A DNA stretch of 64,000 bases from Povalibacter uvarum (lineage in GTDB: Bacteria; Pseudomonadota; Gammaproteobacteria; Steroidobacterales; Steroidobacteraceae). Under the pieces are notes generated by a model that was not told where the DNA came from, made no database searches, and saw only the letters and a program-made list of their open reading frames with translations. The stretch lies in NCBI RefSeq assembly GCF_014202975.1, contig NZ_JACHHZ010000002.1, forward strand, positions 682,001 through 746,000, written 5' to 3'. Each line of letters begins with the position of its first letter. The first letter of the stretch is position 1. Made by a program: the position numbers and the translations under genes. Positions 52,862 to 60,884 of the stretch are shown piece after piece.

Positions 52862-52909
52862 TTACGGCGCGTTGTTCAACTTGGTTTCGAGATTGTGCGG
52901 TGCAGACAT
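52862..52909 (-). CDS. 15-residue peptide MSAPHNLETKLNNAP inside the small RNA unit
   Basis: ATG at 52909 is preceded by TTGGAG with six bases between GGAG and ATG, a good ribosome site. The frame is MSAPHNLETKLNNAP then TAA. It may be a leader or a functional small peptide. It is too short for composition tests, so the ribosome site and the surrounding promoter, hairpin and terminator are the only support. Confidence 0.4.
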   Translation of the reverse strand: MSAPHNLETKLNNAP

Positions 52910-52949
52910 TGTTGGCTCCAAGGCCGGGTTGAAGTATCCGGGGGCGCGC

Positions 52950-52977
52950 ATGTTACTCAGCTTCGCCGATGAGTCAA
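52950..52977 (-). promoter_or_regulatory. Probable sigma-70 promoter of the small RNA unit
   Basis: On the minus strand TTGACT (52977-52972) and TAACAT (52955-52950) are separated by 16 bases, with expected initiation near 52945. Confidence 0.5.
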
Positions 52978-53012
52978 CCGGTAATTGACGATAGTCGTCC
53001 GGCGAATCGCGT

Positions 53013-54905
53013 TCAGGCGGGAGCGCCGAGCCGCGGCGCAGCGTTGCTGTGCGCTGAAATCACGTTCAGCAACTCGCGAGACACGCGCTCGTCGATCTCC
53101 GCGGCATGAGAGAGCTGTACGGGATATCTCACGACCGCTTCCACGCCATCCGGCGAGAAGCGCAGCTGGACCTGCGGCTGTGGGTCACCGGTTTCGTTCG
53201 ACGAGGCGGCCTTCTGGATTTCCTGGCTCTGCCGCACGATGTCGTCACGGTAGTCGTTGAGCACGTCGTTCACTGCAGCCACCAGCTCATCCTTGATCAC
53301 CGCGTAGTCGGCGCCCGGCGGGAGACTCAACGTAACGTCGTGCCACGCGAGGTTCACGCCCGCGATCTGTTTGAACAGGCCGCCCGATGCCTGGAAGATC
53401 ACGGAATTCGCGAAAGCAACGACGCGGCCAGTCGGCGCTTGCAGCCCCTGACCGCCGAGCTCCATCAGATGCAGTCTCACCAGGCCCAGCTCGATGACTT
53501 CGCCGGTCACGCTACCGATCTGCACTCGATCACCGACGCGAATGCCGTACTTGCCGATGAGGAAGAAGTAGCCCACGACCGACACGAGCACGCTCTGCAT
53601 GGCCACAGCCAGACCGGCCGTGATCAGGCCCGCGAAGGTTGCGAGCGAACCGAGCTCCGTCGCGAACGTCGATGCGGCGATGGCGACGACGAGGCACCAG
53701 ATGACGATTCGTCTCAGCAGCAGGAAGCGTGAGCGCCGACGTGCATCGTGTACGTACCGGAAGACGGCGCGCTGCCACAGCTCGGCGGCACCGAACACGA
53801 TCGCAAGCAACGCGGCGAAGAACAGAACTCGCATGCCGAGCGCTTTCAGTGCTTCGTAGTACTGGCGCTCCGTCGCGTCGCGCCAGCTCTTGAGGTTGTG
53901 GCGATACTGATCCAGAAGCACGCCGGCGCGGCTCAACGGGGTCAGCATCGACGAGGTCTGCTTGAACAGCCACGCGAGCGTGTCGTACTGATCGCGCATG
54001 GTCTTCAGGGTTGCGCTGTCGGTGTTGTCGGATTGCGCACCGAGCGCGTCGCCGCGTGCCGTCAAAGCTTTCAACTGCTCGAGGGGCGGGTTGCGGATCT
54101 GGGTGAACACTTCCTGCAGGTCCGCGGTGCGCTGATCGATCGCATCGATCGTTCGCATCTTTCCGGAAAGGCGGAAGACCGCAGCGGTCAGGTCCCAGAT
54201 TCCGAACTGGCTGAACGACAGTGTTCCCGGCGTCGGAGTCGGCGCACTGGCCGCGGCAGCCGTCGCTGCGGCGGGCGTCGCGGCGCTCATGGAAGGAATC
54301 GAAGCGGCAATGGCGTCGATATGGGCCTTGAGCGTGTTCGCGCCAAACCCGCCGGCATCATTCTCGTGCTCGAACTGTTCCATGCTCGAGAGATAGTTGC
54401 GTCGCGCATTGAGCAGATCGAGTTCACGCTGGAGCACCGACACGCGGGTCGATGCGTTCTCTCTGTCATCGGCGGATGCGAGTTGACGCTTGGCTGCGTC
54501 CAGTTCGGCCTGCACCGACTGACGCTGCTCATCCAGGCGCCGCTGAATGCGGGCCAATGTCTGTGATCCCGAGTCCGTGTTCTGCTGCGCCTTGGCGCCC
54601 TCTTCGCTGCTGATGAGTTCGGCGTTCGCGCGCGCGATCTCGAAGGCGAGCGTCATGACTTTGTCCGCCGTCTGGCGATTGGCGTAGAGGATCAACAGGT
54701 CACTCGGCTGTGTCGACGCCTGCTGCTGCATGCCGAGCGTGCGATACCAGTCGACCGTTTCATCGAGCAGCTGGACGACCTGTTCGATCGTCATCACCGT
54801 CCGCGAATCCGCTGGCGCAGGCGGAGTTGGTGCCGTTTCTTCGGCAGCATGAACGCCGAGCGTCAGCAGCGCGATGGCGACGAGCAGTAACGGTTTTGCG
54901 GACAT
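53013..54905 (-). CDS. MscS-type mechanosensitive ion channel family protein
   Basis: The 630-residue product has a signal peptide (LLLVAIALLTLGVHA), a long periplasmic helical region with coiled coil (RIQRRLDEQRQSVQAELDAA), then membrane segments and the MscS core. The core has SLATFAGLITAGLAVAMQSV (pore helix) and YFFLIGKYGIRVGDRVQIGS, VTGEVIELGLVRLHLMELGG. A beta/alpha C-terminal domain follows. It releases solutes on hypo-osmotic shock or senses tension. It is larger than plain MscS (286 residues) and closer to the MscK/YbdG-like type. Confidence 0.9.
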   Translation of the reverse strand: MSAKPLLLVAIALLTLGVHAAEETAPTPPAPADSRTVMTIEQVVQLLDETVDWYRTLGMQQQASTQPSDLLILYANRQTADKVMTLAFEIARANAELISSEEGAKAQQNTDSGSQTLARIQRRLDEQRQSVQAELDAAKRQLASADDRENASTRVSVLQRELDLLNARRNYLSSMEQFEHENDAGGFGANTLKAHIDAIAASIPSMSAATPAAATAAAASAPTPTPGTLSFSQFGIWDLTAAVFRLSGKMRTIDAIDQRTADLQEVFTQIRNPPLEQLKALTARGDALGAQSDNTDSATLKTMRDQYDTLAWLFKQTSSMLTPLSRAGVLLDQYRHNLKSWRDATERQYYEALKALGMRVLFFAALLAIVFGAAELWQRAVFRYVHDARRRSRFLLLRRIVIWCLVVAIAASTFATELGSLATFAGLITAGLAVAMQSVLVSVVGYFFLIGKYGIRVGDRVQIGSVTGEVIELGLVRLHLMELGGQGLQAPTGRVVAFANSVIFQASGGLFKQIAGVNLAWHDVTLSLPPGADYAVIKDELVAAVNDVLNDYRDDIVRQSQEIQKAASSNETGDPQPQVQLRFSPDGVEAVVRYPVQLSHAAEIDERVSRELLNVISAHSNAAPRLGAPA

Positions 54906-54995
54906 GGGCGATCCAGAGCAGACGGAAGCGCCGTATTCTGGCCTAAACAGTGACGGTCCGGGACATCGGTATTGTCGCTGGCGACCGACCTGCGC

Positions 54996-55397
54996 CTATG
55001 CGGAGGGCTGCTCCTCGTGCCGCCGCCGAGCCAGAAGCAATTGAAGCCGCACGCAATGCCGGGCTGCGAAGGCCCGGGCCTCGACCTCGTAGACATTGAA
55101 CCAATAGCCGCGACGGAGAGACTCGACCAGGTACCGCCAGATCGTCAGCTTGCGCGGTTGCCATTGGCGAAGCACATGGAAGTACTCGTGGAGCAGAAGG
55201 TCCGGATCGCTCCAGAAATCCGCGGCCGAACCTCTCAGGAGAATGCGACCGCGCCGTGTTGTCGCGCGTGCGCCTGGATGCAGTGACGCATACAAGGAAT
55301 GCTCGATGACGCGAACGTGCTCGACGCGCTCACCGAAGATGTCGCCCAGCGATCGGGCGATCACGGAAGGAGCGGCAACGCGGCGGCCGATGATCAC
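54996..55397 (-). CDS. Small HExxH protein, DUF4157-like predicted metallopeptidase
   Basis: The 133-residue product contains [14 protein letters not shown], giving HExxH, the zinc-binding and catalytic core of a gluzincin-type fold, and a downstream [12 protein letters not shown] in which Glu could be the third ligand. The N-terminus ([20 protein letters not shown]) and [11 protein letters not shown] resemble small DUF4157-like/SprT-like proteins. There is no signal peptide. It follows osmC by 16 bases and belongs to the DUF2892-osmC run. Confidence 0.7.
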
Positions 55398-55413
55398 GGC
55401 TGTCGGAGACTCG

Positions 55414-55848
55414 CTAGGCAGCGACGATATCGACAGTCAGTTCGCGCGGACAGCGGAGCGAATTGCTGACCAGGCAGTTTTGTTCTGCTTTTTCCAGCGC
55501 GTGCTGATATGCGTCGCGTTTGTCCAGCGTCGGTACGGTGAGCTTCGCGTGCAAGCGCATATGCGTGAACTGCGTGACGCCCTCGACTCGATCGAGCGTC
55601 CCGTCGACGGAGCACTCGAGCCGCTGCCATTCCAGCTTGGCGATGCGGGCCACCACCTTGAACGTCAGCAGGAAGCAGCTCGCTGCCGCACCGACCAGCA
55701 ACGATTCTGGCGACCATTGGTCACCCGGCCCGTCGAACTCACGGGGCGAAGCTGAATGCAGATCCGGAAGCCCTTCTGCCTGAACGAGCGGCGATGCGTC
55801 CGATGTGACGCTCGCTACAACAGGATACGAATGGGGAAACGGCTTCAG
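55414..55848 (-). CDS. OsmC family protein, apparently starting at CTG
   Basis: The 144-residue product reads [20 protein letters not shown], continues through [20 protein letters not shown] and [14 protein letters not shown], and ends [12 protein letters not shown]. This matches OsmC/Ohr-type small redox proteins; one conserved Cys is in AASCF and another in NCLVSNSL. No ATG, GTG or TTG lies in this frame between an upstream TAG and the TTG at 55701, which would cut off 49 family-conserved residues. CTG 55848 has AGAGGA seven bases upstream and fits the family N-terminus. Confidence 0.85.
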   Translation of the reverse strand: MKPFPHSYPVVASVTSDASPLVQAEGLPDLHSASPREFDGPGDQWSPESLLVGAAASCFLLTFKVVARIAKLEWQRLECSVDGTLDRVEGVTQFTHMRLHAKLTVPTLDKRDAYQHALEKAEQNCLVSNSLRCPRELTVDIVAA

Positions 55849-55852
55849 AGTG

Positions 55853-56059
55853 TCATCCTCTGCGCGCCGCGGTTCGGCGCGTATCTATACCGAGAACGTT
55901 ATACATCGGACAGCTTCCTGCATAGGCCGTCAGCAACGGAATGAAACCCAGGATACCCAACCATCGGATCGGCGCGGGCACGAGGAGCAGGAAGGCGAAG
56001 AACCCGATACCCATCGCCAGCCGCACGATGCGATCCGCGTTGCCGATGTTTTGTGTCAT
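55853..56059 (-). CDS. YgaP-like DUF2892 inner membrane protein
   Basis: The 68-residue product is the DUF2892 fold: TQNIGNADRIVRLAMGIGFF, then FLLLVPAPIRWLGILGFIPL and TAYAGSCPMYNVLGIDTRR. The CPxY motif near the end is typical. Members are small inner-membrane proteins sometimes fused to rhodanese (YgaP). It ends four bases before the osmC start, so the two are translated together. Confidence 0.88.
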   Translation of the reverse strand: MTQNIGNADRIVRLAMGIGFFAFLLLVPAPIRWLGILGFIPLLTAYAGSCPMYNVLGIDTRRTAARRG

Positions 56060-56289
56060 GAAAGTCTCCAGCAGGCCTGGTGGAGAGTTTTCCGCACGGG
56101 AGGATGAACGCGAATGCGGAGATCCTCGTAGGATCTCCGTAGGGCCGGCGGCGGGTTCAATCCCAATGCCGCGACACGGGCCAGGACGTGCGGGCTCCTG
56201 GCTGCTTCTTCAACTACGGGAATCCCCTGAACTTCGGTGAGCTCACCGTATTCCGGTCGCCGAACGATCATGCGAGCGTGATCTCGCAA
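56056..56289 (-). CDS. Possible 77-residue protein upstream of DUF2892 (doubtful)
   Basis: The frame MRDHARMIVRRPEYGELTEV continues for 77 codons and overlaps the DUF2892 start by four bases (ATGA), as operon genes do. Against it, codon use includes rare CTA and AGA, no family is recognised, and the region holds a perfect hairpin (ggagatcc-tcgta-ggatctcc, 56118-56138) and may be the DUF2892/hpf regulatory region. Treat as unproven. Confidence 0.25.
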   Translation of the reverse strand: MRDHARMIVRRPEYGELTEVQGIPVVEEAARSPHVLARVAALGLNPPPALRRSYEDLRIRVHPPVRKTLHQACWRLS

Positions 56290-56319
56290 CGGCGGTTGCG
56301 CCGTTCAGAGGAGACCAGA

Positions 56320-56634
56320 ATGAACGAATTCGTCGTCCCGGCAATGCAGGTCACTTTCCGCCACACCGATCACTCCGAAGCGCTCGAAGCGCGCATCCGC
56401 GAGCTCGCAGGCAAGCTGATCCGATTCCACGATCGCATCACCTCCTGCCGCGTCGTCGTCGACGGCCCGTCGCACAGCGAGCGTCATCGCGAGTTCGCCG
56501 TCTCGCTCGATGTGCTCTTTCCTGGAGGCGCGATCCACGCGAACAGCGGGCGGGCGTCGAGATCGGAACACTCCGATCCCTACATTGCGGCCAGGGATGC
56601 GTTTGAGAATGCGAAGCGGCAGTTGGTGAGCTGA
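56320..56634 (+). CDS. hpf: HPF/RaiA family ribosome-associated protein
   Basis: The 104-residue product begins MQVTFRHTDHSEALEARIRE after a short MNEFVVPA lead and contains LIRFHDRITSCRVVVDGPSH, the family pattern of HPF/YfiA-type ribosome hibernation factors. It binds the 30S decoding site in starved cells and protects ribosomes. A long C-terminal extension, as in the long HPF form, is absent. ATG 56320 has GAGGAG eight bases upstream; the frame opens at 56188 but is not conserved. Confidence 0.82.
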   Translation: MNEFVVPAMQVTFRHTDHSEALEARIRELAGKLIRFHDRITSCRVVVDGPSHSERHREFAVSLDVLFPGGAIHANSGRASRSEHSDPYIAARDAFENAKRQLVS

Positions 56635-56637
56635 AGG

Positions 56638-57999
56638 CTACTTGCCGATACAGAAACTCGAGAAAATTCTCCCCAACAGATCATCGGAGCTGAACTCTCC
56701 GGTGATCTCCGCAAGCGACTGCTGAGCCAGCCGCAGCTCTTCGGCCATCAGCTCGCCTGCGCGGCTTTCGGTGAGCTGGCGATGCGCTTCCTGCAGATGA
56801 CGCTGGGTGTCTTTCAACGCTTCGAGATGGCGCCGGCGGGCGGATAGCGTGCCGCCTTCCGTTGCCTGATAGCCGACGCAGGCCTTCAGGTGTTCGCGCA
56901 GAAGGTCGATGCCCTCGCCGGTTGTCGCGGACAGGTACAGGCGCGGCGGTTGTGTTTCCTGAGTGCGTACGCTGCCGCCCGCGATATCGAGTTTGTTGAA
57001 GATCCAGGTGACGGGGACGTTCGTGGGCAACACGGAGGTCTCACGGCGAATCTCCTCGTCGTCCGCGCTGCGTGTCGCGTCGATGACGTACAGAATCCGG
57101 TCGGCACGCGACATCTCGACGTGTGCGCGACGGATACCCTCGGATTCGACTACATCAGCTTCCTCTCGCAGCCCAGCTGTATCCGCGATGTGAAGCGGCA
57201 TGCCGTCGATGTGAATGCGCTCACGCAACACGTCGCGAGTTGTGCCAGGAATATCCGTGACGATCGCAGCATCGTAGCCCGCGAGGCGATTCAGCAAACT
57301 CGATTTGCCGGCGTTCGGTCGGCCCGCGATGACGACCGTCATGCCCTCGCGAAGCAGTGTGCCTTGCCGGGCGGTGCTGATGATCTGCCCGCAAAGCTCG
57401 AGCGTTCGATCGATGCGGTCGCGCAGCGCGGTGTCGGCAAGGAAGTCGATTTCTTCTTCCGGGAAATCGATCGCCGCTTCCACATGCATGCGGGCCTCGG
57501 TTACTGCTTCGGTCAGCGAATGAACGACGTCTGAGAATTCACCTTGCAGCGAACGCAACGCGGCACGCGCTGCCTGAGCGGAACCGCTGTCGATCAGATC
57601 CGCGATCGCTTCGGCCTGGGTGAGATCGATCTTGTCGTTGAGAAATGCGCGGCGGCTGAATTCACCGGGCTGCGCGATGCGCGCGCCGAGTTGCACGACA
57701 CGCGCGAGCAGCATGTCGAGAACAATGTCGCCGCCATGCCCTTGCAGCTCGAGCACGTCTTCGCCGGTGAACGAAGCGGGTGCGGGGAAGTAGAGCGCGA
57801 TACCGCCATCCAGCATTTCGCCATCAGCGTCGCGGAAGATACGAAGCGCGGCATGTCGAGGGGACGGCAGGTCGCCGAGCAATTCGGTCGCGATGCTGAT
57901 GACCCTCGGACCTGATACGCGCACGACGCCGATGCCACCGCGGCCAGCGGCCGTGGCGACAGCAGCAATCGTGTCGGAGTCTGAGAGGTGTGCGGTCAC
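56638..57999 (-). CDS. mnmE: tRNA modification GTPase MnmE
   Basis: The 453-residue GTPase works with MnmG on U34 modification. It has the folate-binding N-terminal domain ([20 protein letters not shown]), the GTPase with [55 protein letters not shown], and the conserved C-terminal FCIGK (CxGK). Length matches the family. It lies 63 bases after yidC in the classic rpmH-rnpA-yidD-yidC-mnmE run. Confidence 0.97.
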   Translation of the reverse strand: MTAHLSDSDTIAAVATAAGRGGIGVVRVSGPRVISIATELLGDLPSPRHAALRIFRDADGEMLDGGIALYFPAPASFTGEDVLELQGHGGDIVLDMLLARVVQLGARIAQPGEFSRRAFLNDKIDLTQAEAIADLIDSGSAQAARAALRSLQGEFSDVVHSLTEAVTEARMHVEAAIDFPEEEIDFLADTALRDRIDRTLELCGQIISTARQGTLLREGMTVVIAGRPNAGKSSLLNRLAGYDAAIVTDIPGTTRDVLRERIHIDGMPLHIADTAGLREEADVVESEGIRRAHVEMSRADRILYVIDATRSADDEEIRRETSVLPTNVPVTWIFNKLDIAGGSVRTQETQPPRLYLSATTGEGIDLLREHLKACVGYQATEGGTLSARRRHLEALKDTQRHLQEAHRQLTESRAGELMAEELRLAQQSLAEITGEFSSDDLLGRIFSSFCIGK

Positions 58000-58062
58000 G
58001 GCAGCGCTGATGTGGCTGGATCAAAGTGTAGCCACATCAGCATCTGACCGTCAGTCGCAGGC

Positions 58063-59760
58063 TCAACCGCTCTTCTTGGCGGCGTCCTCGGCGGCGACGA
58101 GCTTGTTGATGCGCCACTGCTGCGCGATCGACAGGAGCGTGTTCGTCAGCCAGTAGAGGACGAGACCGGCGGGGAACCAGGCCATGGTCCCGGCCATGAT
58201 GATGGGCATGAAGGAGAAGATCTTCGCCTGGATCGGATCGGCGCTCGGCATCGGCTGCAGCTTGAACTGCGCGAACATCGCGACGCCCATCAGCACGGGC
58301 AGGATGAAGAACGGATCGCGCGTCGACAGATCGGTGATCCAGCCGAAGAACGGCGCCTGGCGCATCTCGACGCTTTCGAGCAGCACCCAGTAGAAGGCGA
58401 GGAAGAACGGAATCTGGATCAGGATCGGCAGGCATCCGGCGAGCGGGTTGATCTTCTCGCGCTTGTAGATCTCCATCATCTGCCGACCAAGCTGTTCGCG
58501 ATCGTCCTTGTAGCGTTCCTGAATCGCCTTGATGCGGGGCGCGACGTTGCGCATCTTCGCCATCGAGCGGCCGCTCGCCGCGGTCAGCTTGTAGAAGACG
58601 AGCTTGATCAGGAAAGTCACGATGATGATCGCGAGGCCCCAGTTCTTGACGAAGCCATGGACCTGGTCGAGCAGCCAGAACAGCGGCTGCGCAATGATCG
58701 TCAGCTTGCCGTAGTCGGCCGTGAGTTCGAGTTTGGGTCCGGTGGTTTCGAGCTGCTGCTGGAGCTTCGGGCCGACGAACAACGTTTCCGTGAAAGCGCC
58801 GGTGGCACCCGCGGCAACAGTCTGCAGCGGCCCGCGATAAGAAAGCACGTAGTCGTTATCGGCGTCGACGCTCAGCTGATAGTCATAGGCCGCGCCCGCC
58901 GGCGGCACCGCCGCGGCGACGAAATGATGCTGCAGCGCTGCGACCCAGCCGCCGGTGATCGCGTTCTTGTAGTTGCGATCCTCGGCATCTTCGACATCGA
59001 GCTTGCGATAGGCCTTGCCGTCGTAGATGGCCGGGCCGCGATACGCGTAGGTCTCGACCTTGAAGTACGAACGCTCGACGTGTTCGTAGTGGCGGATGAG
59101 CTGAACGTAAGAAGCCGCGCGCCAGTCCGTCGCCGTCGCATTGTTGACGTCGTACTTGAGATCGATGCGATAGCTGCCCGGCTTGAAGACGTAGGTCTTC
59201 GTCACCGTGAGCCCCAGGCCGTCGGTCCATGTCAGCGGAACTTCGAGCTGGGTGTCGCCGGCGCTGAGTCGATATTCGTTGGCCGCAGCCTGATACGTCA
59301 CTGCATGCGTCGGCTCGCTGCGCTGATCCGCGGCTCGTAGCCCGGAACGCGCGACATAGAGAGCGGCGCCGCCGGTATCGAAGAGTCGCACCGGAACACC
59401 CGGCTCATTCTTGACCTTCGGATACTTGAGCAGATCGGCGCGCTGCAGTTCGCCGCCGCGAGTGCTGATCTGCATATCGAGCACGTCAGTGACGACACGA
59501 ATCGTCGGAGCTGCGGCAGCTGCGGCGGGCGCTTCAGGTCCGGCGACAGCGGGAGCCTGCGTGCTTGGTGCTGCGGGTGCGCCATCAGCGGCCGGCAGAT
59601 CAGGCAGCGCTTCAGGCGCGGCTGGTTGTCCTGGTGCAGCCGGAGCTGTGACCTGAGCAGCGGGTGCGGGCGGCGGCGCGTAGTCACGCTGCCATGCGAT
59701 GTAGTTCAGCCACAGCACGAGACCGAGAGCCGCCCACACAAAGAGTCTTTGGTTTTCCAT
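58063..59760 (-). CDS. yidC: Membrane protein insertase YidC
   Basis: The 565-residue protein inserts inner-membrane proteins alone or with SecYEG. It has the N-terminal membrane segment NQRLFVWAALGLVLWLNYIA, a Pro/Ala-rich linker (about residues 28-75), the large periplasmic beta domain and the conserved C-terminal region. That region contains GLAIIIVTFLIKLVFYKLTA, NPLAGCLPILIQIPFFLAFY and AGLVLYWLTNTLLSIAQQ. Length fits gammaproteobacterial YidC. It follows yidD by 17 bases. Confidence 0.97.
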   Translation of the reverse strand: MENQRLFVWAALGLVLWLNYIAWQRDYAPPPAPAAQVTAPAAPGQPAAPEALPDLPAADGAPAAPSTQAPAVAGPEAPAAAAAAPTIRVVTDVLDMQISTRGGELQRADLLKYPKVKNEPGVPVRLFDTGGAALYVARSGLRAADQRSEPTHAVTYQAAANEYRLSAGDTQLEVPLTWTDGLGLTVTKTYVFKPGSYRIDLKYDVNNATATDWRAASYVQLIRHYEHVERSYFKVETYAYRGPAIYDGKAYRKLDVEDAEDRNYKNAITGGWVAALQHHFVAAAVPPAGAAYDYQLSVDADNDYVLSYRGPLQTVAAGATGAFTETLFVGPKLQQQLETTGPKLELTADYGKLTIIAQPLFWLLDQVHGFVKNWGLAIIIVTFLIKLVFYKLTAASGRSMAKMRNVAPRIKAIQERYKDDREQLGRQMMEIYKREKINPLAGCLPILIQIPFFLAFYWVLLESVEMRQAPFFGWITDLSTRDPFFILPVLMGVAMFAQFKLQPMPSADPIQAKIFSFMPIIMAGTMAWFPAGLVLYWLTNTLLSIAQQWRINKLVAAEDAAKKSG

Positions 59761-59777
59761 GAGTGAATCGATTCCGG

Positions 59778-60083
59778 TCAGTGCGGCAGATGCGATGCGC
59801 AGCTCGTGTGGCTGGCGGCTTCGCAGGATGCGGGTTCAGACGTATTGGTATTGGAAGATCCGGCACGCGTCGAAGCGGGCACGGGATCGTAGCCGCCTGG
59901 ATGCCAAGGATGACATCTCAGGATGCGCCGCGCGGCAAGATAAGTTCCCTTCATGGCGCCGTGGGCTTCGATCGCTTCTTCGGCGTAGCACGAACAGCTC
60001 GGATAGAAGCGGCAGTTCGGACCGAGCATCGGACTGATGAGATAGCGATAGCCGCGGATCAGCGCTTTCAGGACGATGCGCAT
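59778..60083 (-). CDS. yidD: Membrane protein insertion efficiency factor YidD
   Basis: The 101-residue product begins [20 protein letters not shown] with [22 protein letters not shown] and [17 protein letters not shown], the conserved Cys-rich YidD pattern. It assists YidC in protein insertion. The start overlaps the rnpA end by 16 bases, as in other genomes; ATG 60104 is in-frame but upstream of the conserved start. The C-terminal tail is longer than in the E. coli form (85 residues). Confidence 0.92.
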   Translation of the reverse strand: MRIVLKALIRGYRYLISPMLGPNCRFYPSCSCYAEEAIEAHGAMKGTYLAARRILRCHPWHPGGYDPVPASTRAGSSNTNTSEPASCEAASHTSCASHLPH

Positions 60084-60433
60084 GCGCGAACTACGGCCCG
60101 CCAATGCTTTTCGAGACTGCGCGCGATGGCGGGATTGTCCGCGTCGCGAGCCCCGCTGCGTGCATTGACGACGATGTCGACCGCGGGAAAGTCATGTTGA
60201 TGCAGCCGGAACGATTCCCTGACGAGGCGCTTGATTCGATTGCGGCGGACCGCGCCCCCTATGATTCGGGCGGCGACGGATAAACCAAGTCGAGCCGTGG
60301 ATCCCCCGTTCGGTCGCGCGAAGACGGCGAACATTGCATCGGCGGAACGTCTCGCATCTTTGTAGACGCGATCGAAGTCCGACTTATTGTGGAGACGTTG
60401 CGCCGGGGTAAATGGCCGGGCGGGTGCTTGCAA
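60068..60433 (-). CDS. rnpA: Ribonuclease P protein component
   Basis: The 121-residue protein component of RNase P matures tRNA 5' ends. It has [40 protein letters not shown] and [14 protein letters not shown], with the RNR motif typical of RnpA. There is no ATG at the family start; TTG 60433 fits length and conservation, though its ribosome site is weak. An open frame runs on to 60610 through rpmH, which is not expected. It is followed by yidD and preceded by rpmH. Confidence 0.92.
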   Translation of the reverse strand: MQAPARPFTPAQRLHNKSDFDRVYKDARRSADAMFAVFARPNGGSTARLGLSVAARIIGGAVRRNRIKRLVRESFRLHQHDFPAVDIVVNARSGARDADNPAIARSLEKHWRAVVRACASS

Positions 60434-60450
60434 GAACAGCTTCGAACAGC

Positions 60451-60470
60451 GTGACGCCGGAGGCGGCGTC
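60451..60470. promoter_or_regulatory. Hairpin between rpmH and rnpA
   Basis: GACGCC-GGAGGC-GGCGTC overlaps the rpmH stop codon and lies just before the rnpA start. It has no T-tract and may reduce read-through so that L34 is made in excess of RnpA, or stabilise the rpmH mRNA. Confidence 0.45.
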
Positions 60471-60603
60471 AGACGGTGAGGCGCTTGCGGCCCTTCGCGC
60501 GGCGACGGGAAAGCACCAGGCGACCGGCGCGGGTTGCCATGCGCGCACGGAAACCGTGAGTGCGGGCGCGATGAATCTTGCTGGGGTTGTAAGTGCGCTT
60601 CAT
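60469..60603 (-). CDS. rpmH: 50S ribosomal protein L34
   Basis: The 44-residue basic protein reads [20 protein letters not shown] and ends GRKRLTV, matching L34 exactly in length and pattern. It is a large-subunit ribosomal protein. It is the first gene of the leftward rpmH-rnpA-yidD-yidC-mnmE run, with its own promoter at 60671-60699, divergent from dnaA. Confidence 0.97.
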   Translation of the reverse strand: MKRTYNPSKIHRARTHGFRARMATRAGRLVLSRRRAKGRKRLTV

Positions 60604-60670
60604 GCTGCAATCTCGTGGCGCGAAAGTCGCGCTAAAACAAGCACATGGTGGGCCGAAAAGAAGGGCGGCA

Positions 60671-60699
60671 AAGGTACGCAGCGCCTCAGGTGATGTCAA
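60671..60699 (-). promoter_or_regulatory. Strong sigma-70 promoter of rpmH
   Basis: On the minus strand TTGACA (60699-60694) and TACCTT (60676-60671) are separated by exactly 17 bases, a near-consensus promoter that fits a ribosomal protein gene. Confidence 0.75.
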
Positions 60700-60743
60700 G
60701 CGCGCGGTCGCTGAATTTCCGGGTGATTCACTGACTTTCGAGC

Positions 60744-60752
60744 TGTGGATAA
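60744..60752. promoter_or_regulatory. DnaA box upstream of dnaA
   Basis: TGTGGATAA is the reverse complement of the consensus DnaA box TTATCCACA. It lies between rpmH and dnaA, about where the -35 region of a dnaA promoter with a -10 near tatagac (60767-60773) would fall, so it may allow DnaA autorepression. Confidence 0.7.
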
Positions 60753-60884
60753 CTCGCGGCGCATCGGTATAGACTCGCGGCCTCTCGCGCCCCCGCTATG
60801 GAACGACTCGGCGCAGACCCATTTCATTGACGTTCTTGATCGACCGGTATCTTGGGGACGAGGTCCGGTGGGGGCGAAACCGTG

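Larger units (their letters stand above)
52742..52945 (-). ncRNA. Candidate ~200-nt small RNA with an internal 15-codon ORF, upstream of rtcB
   Basis: A promoter at 52950-52977, a short ORF (52862-52909), a long hairpin (52816-52847, gacttggggagcg paired with cgctcgtcccaagtc around a GACG loop) and a strong terminator (52742-52776) are arranged in order on the minus strand. Nothing else is coded between 52675 and 53012. This fits a discrete small RNA or dual-function RNA, or a leader of rtcB if read-through occurs. It matches no family I recognise (not tmRNA, 6S, SRP or RNase P RNA). Confidence 0.5.

Noticed and set aside
52742-52945. tmRNA, 6S or SRP RNA at the rtcB upstream unit
   Set aside because: No tag-peptide ORF of the ANDENYALAA type, no GGAA tetraloop SRP domain and no 6S central bubble pattern were visible.
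60434-60610. N-terminal extension of RnpA overlapping rpmH
   Set aside because: The added residues are Pro/Arg-rich mirror sequence of rpmH; length and conservation favour TTG 60433.
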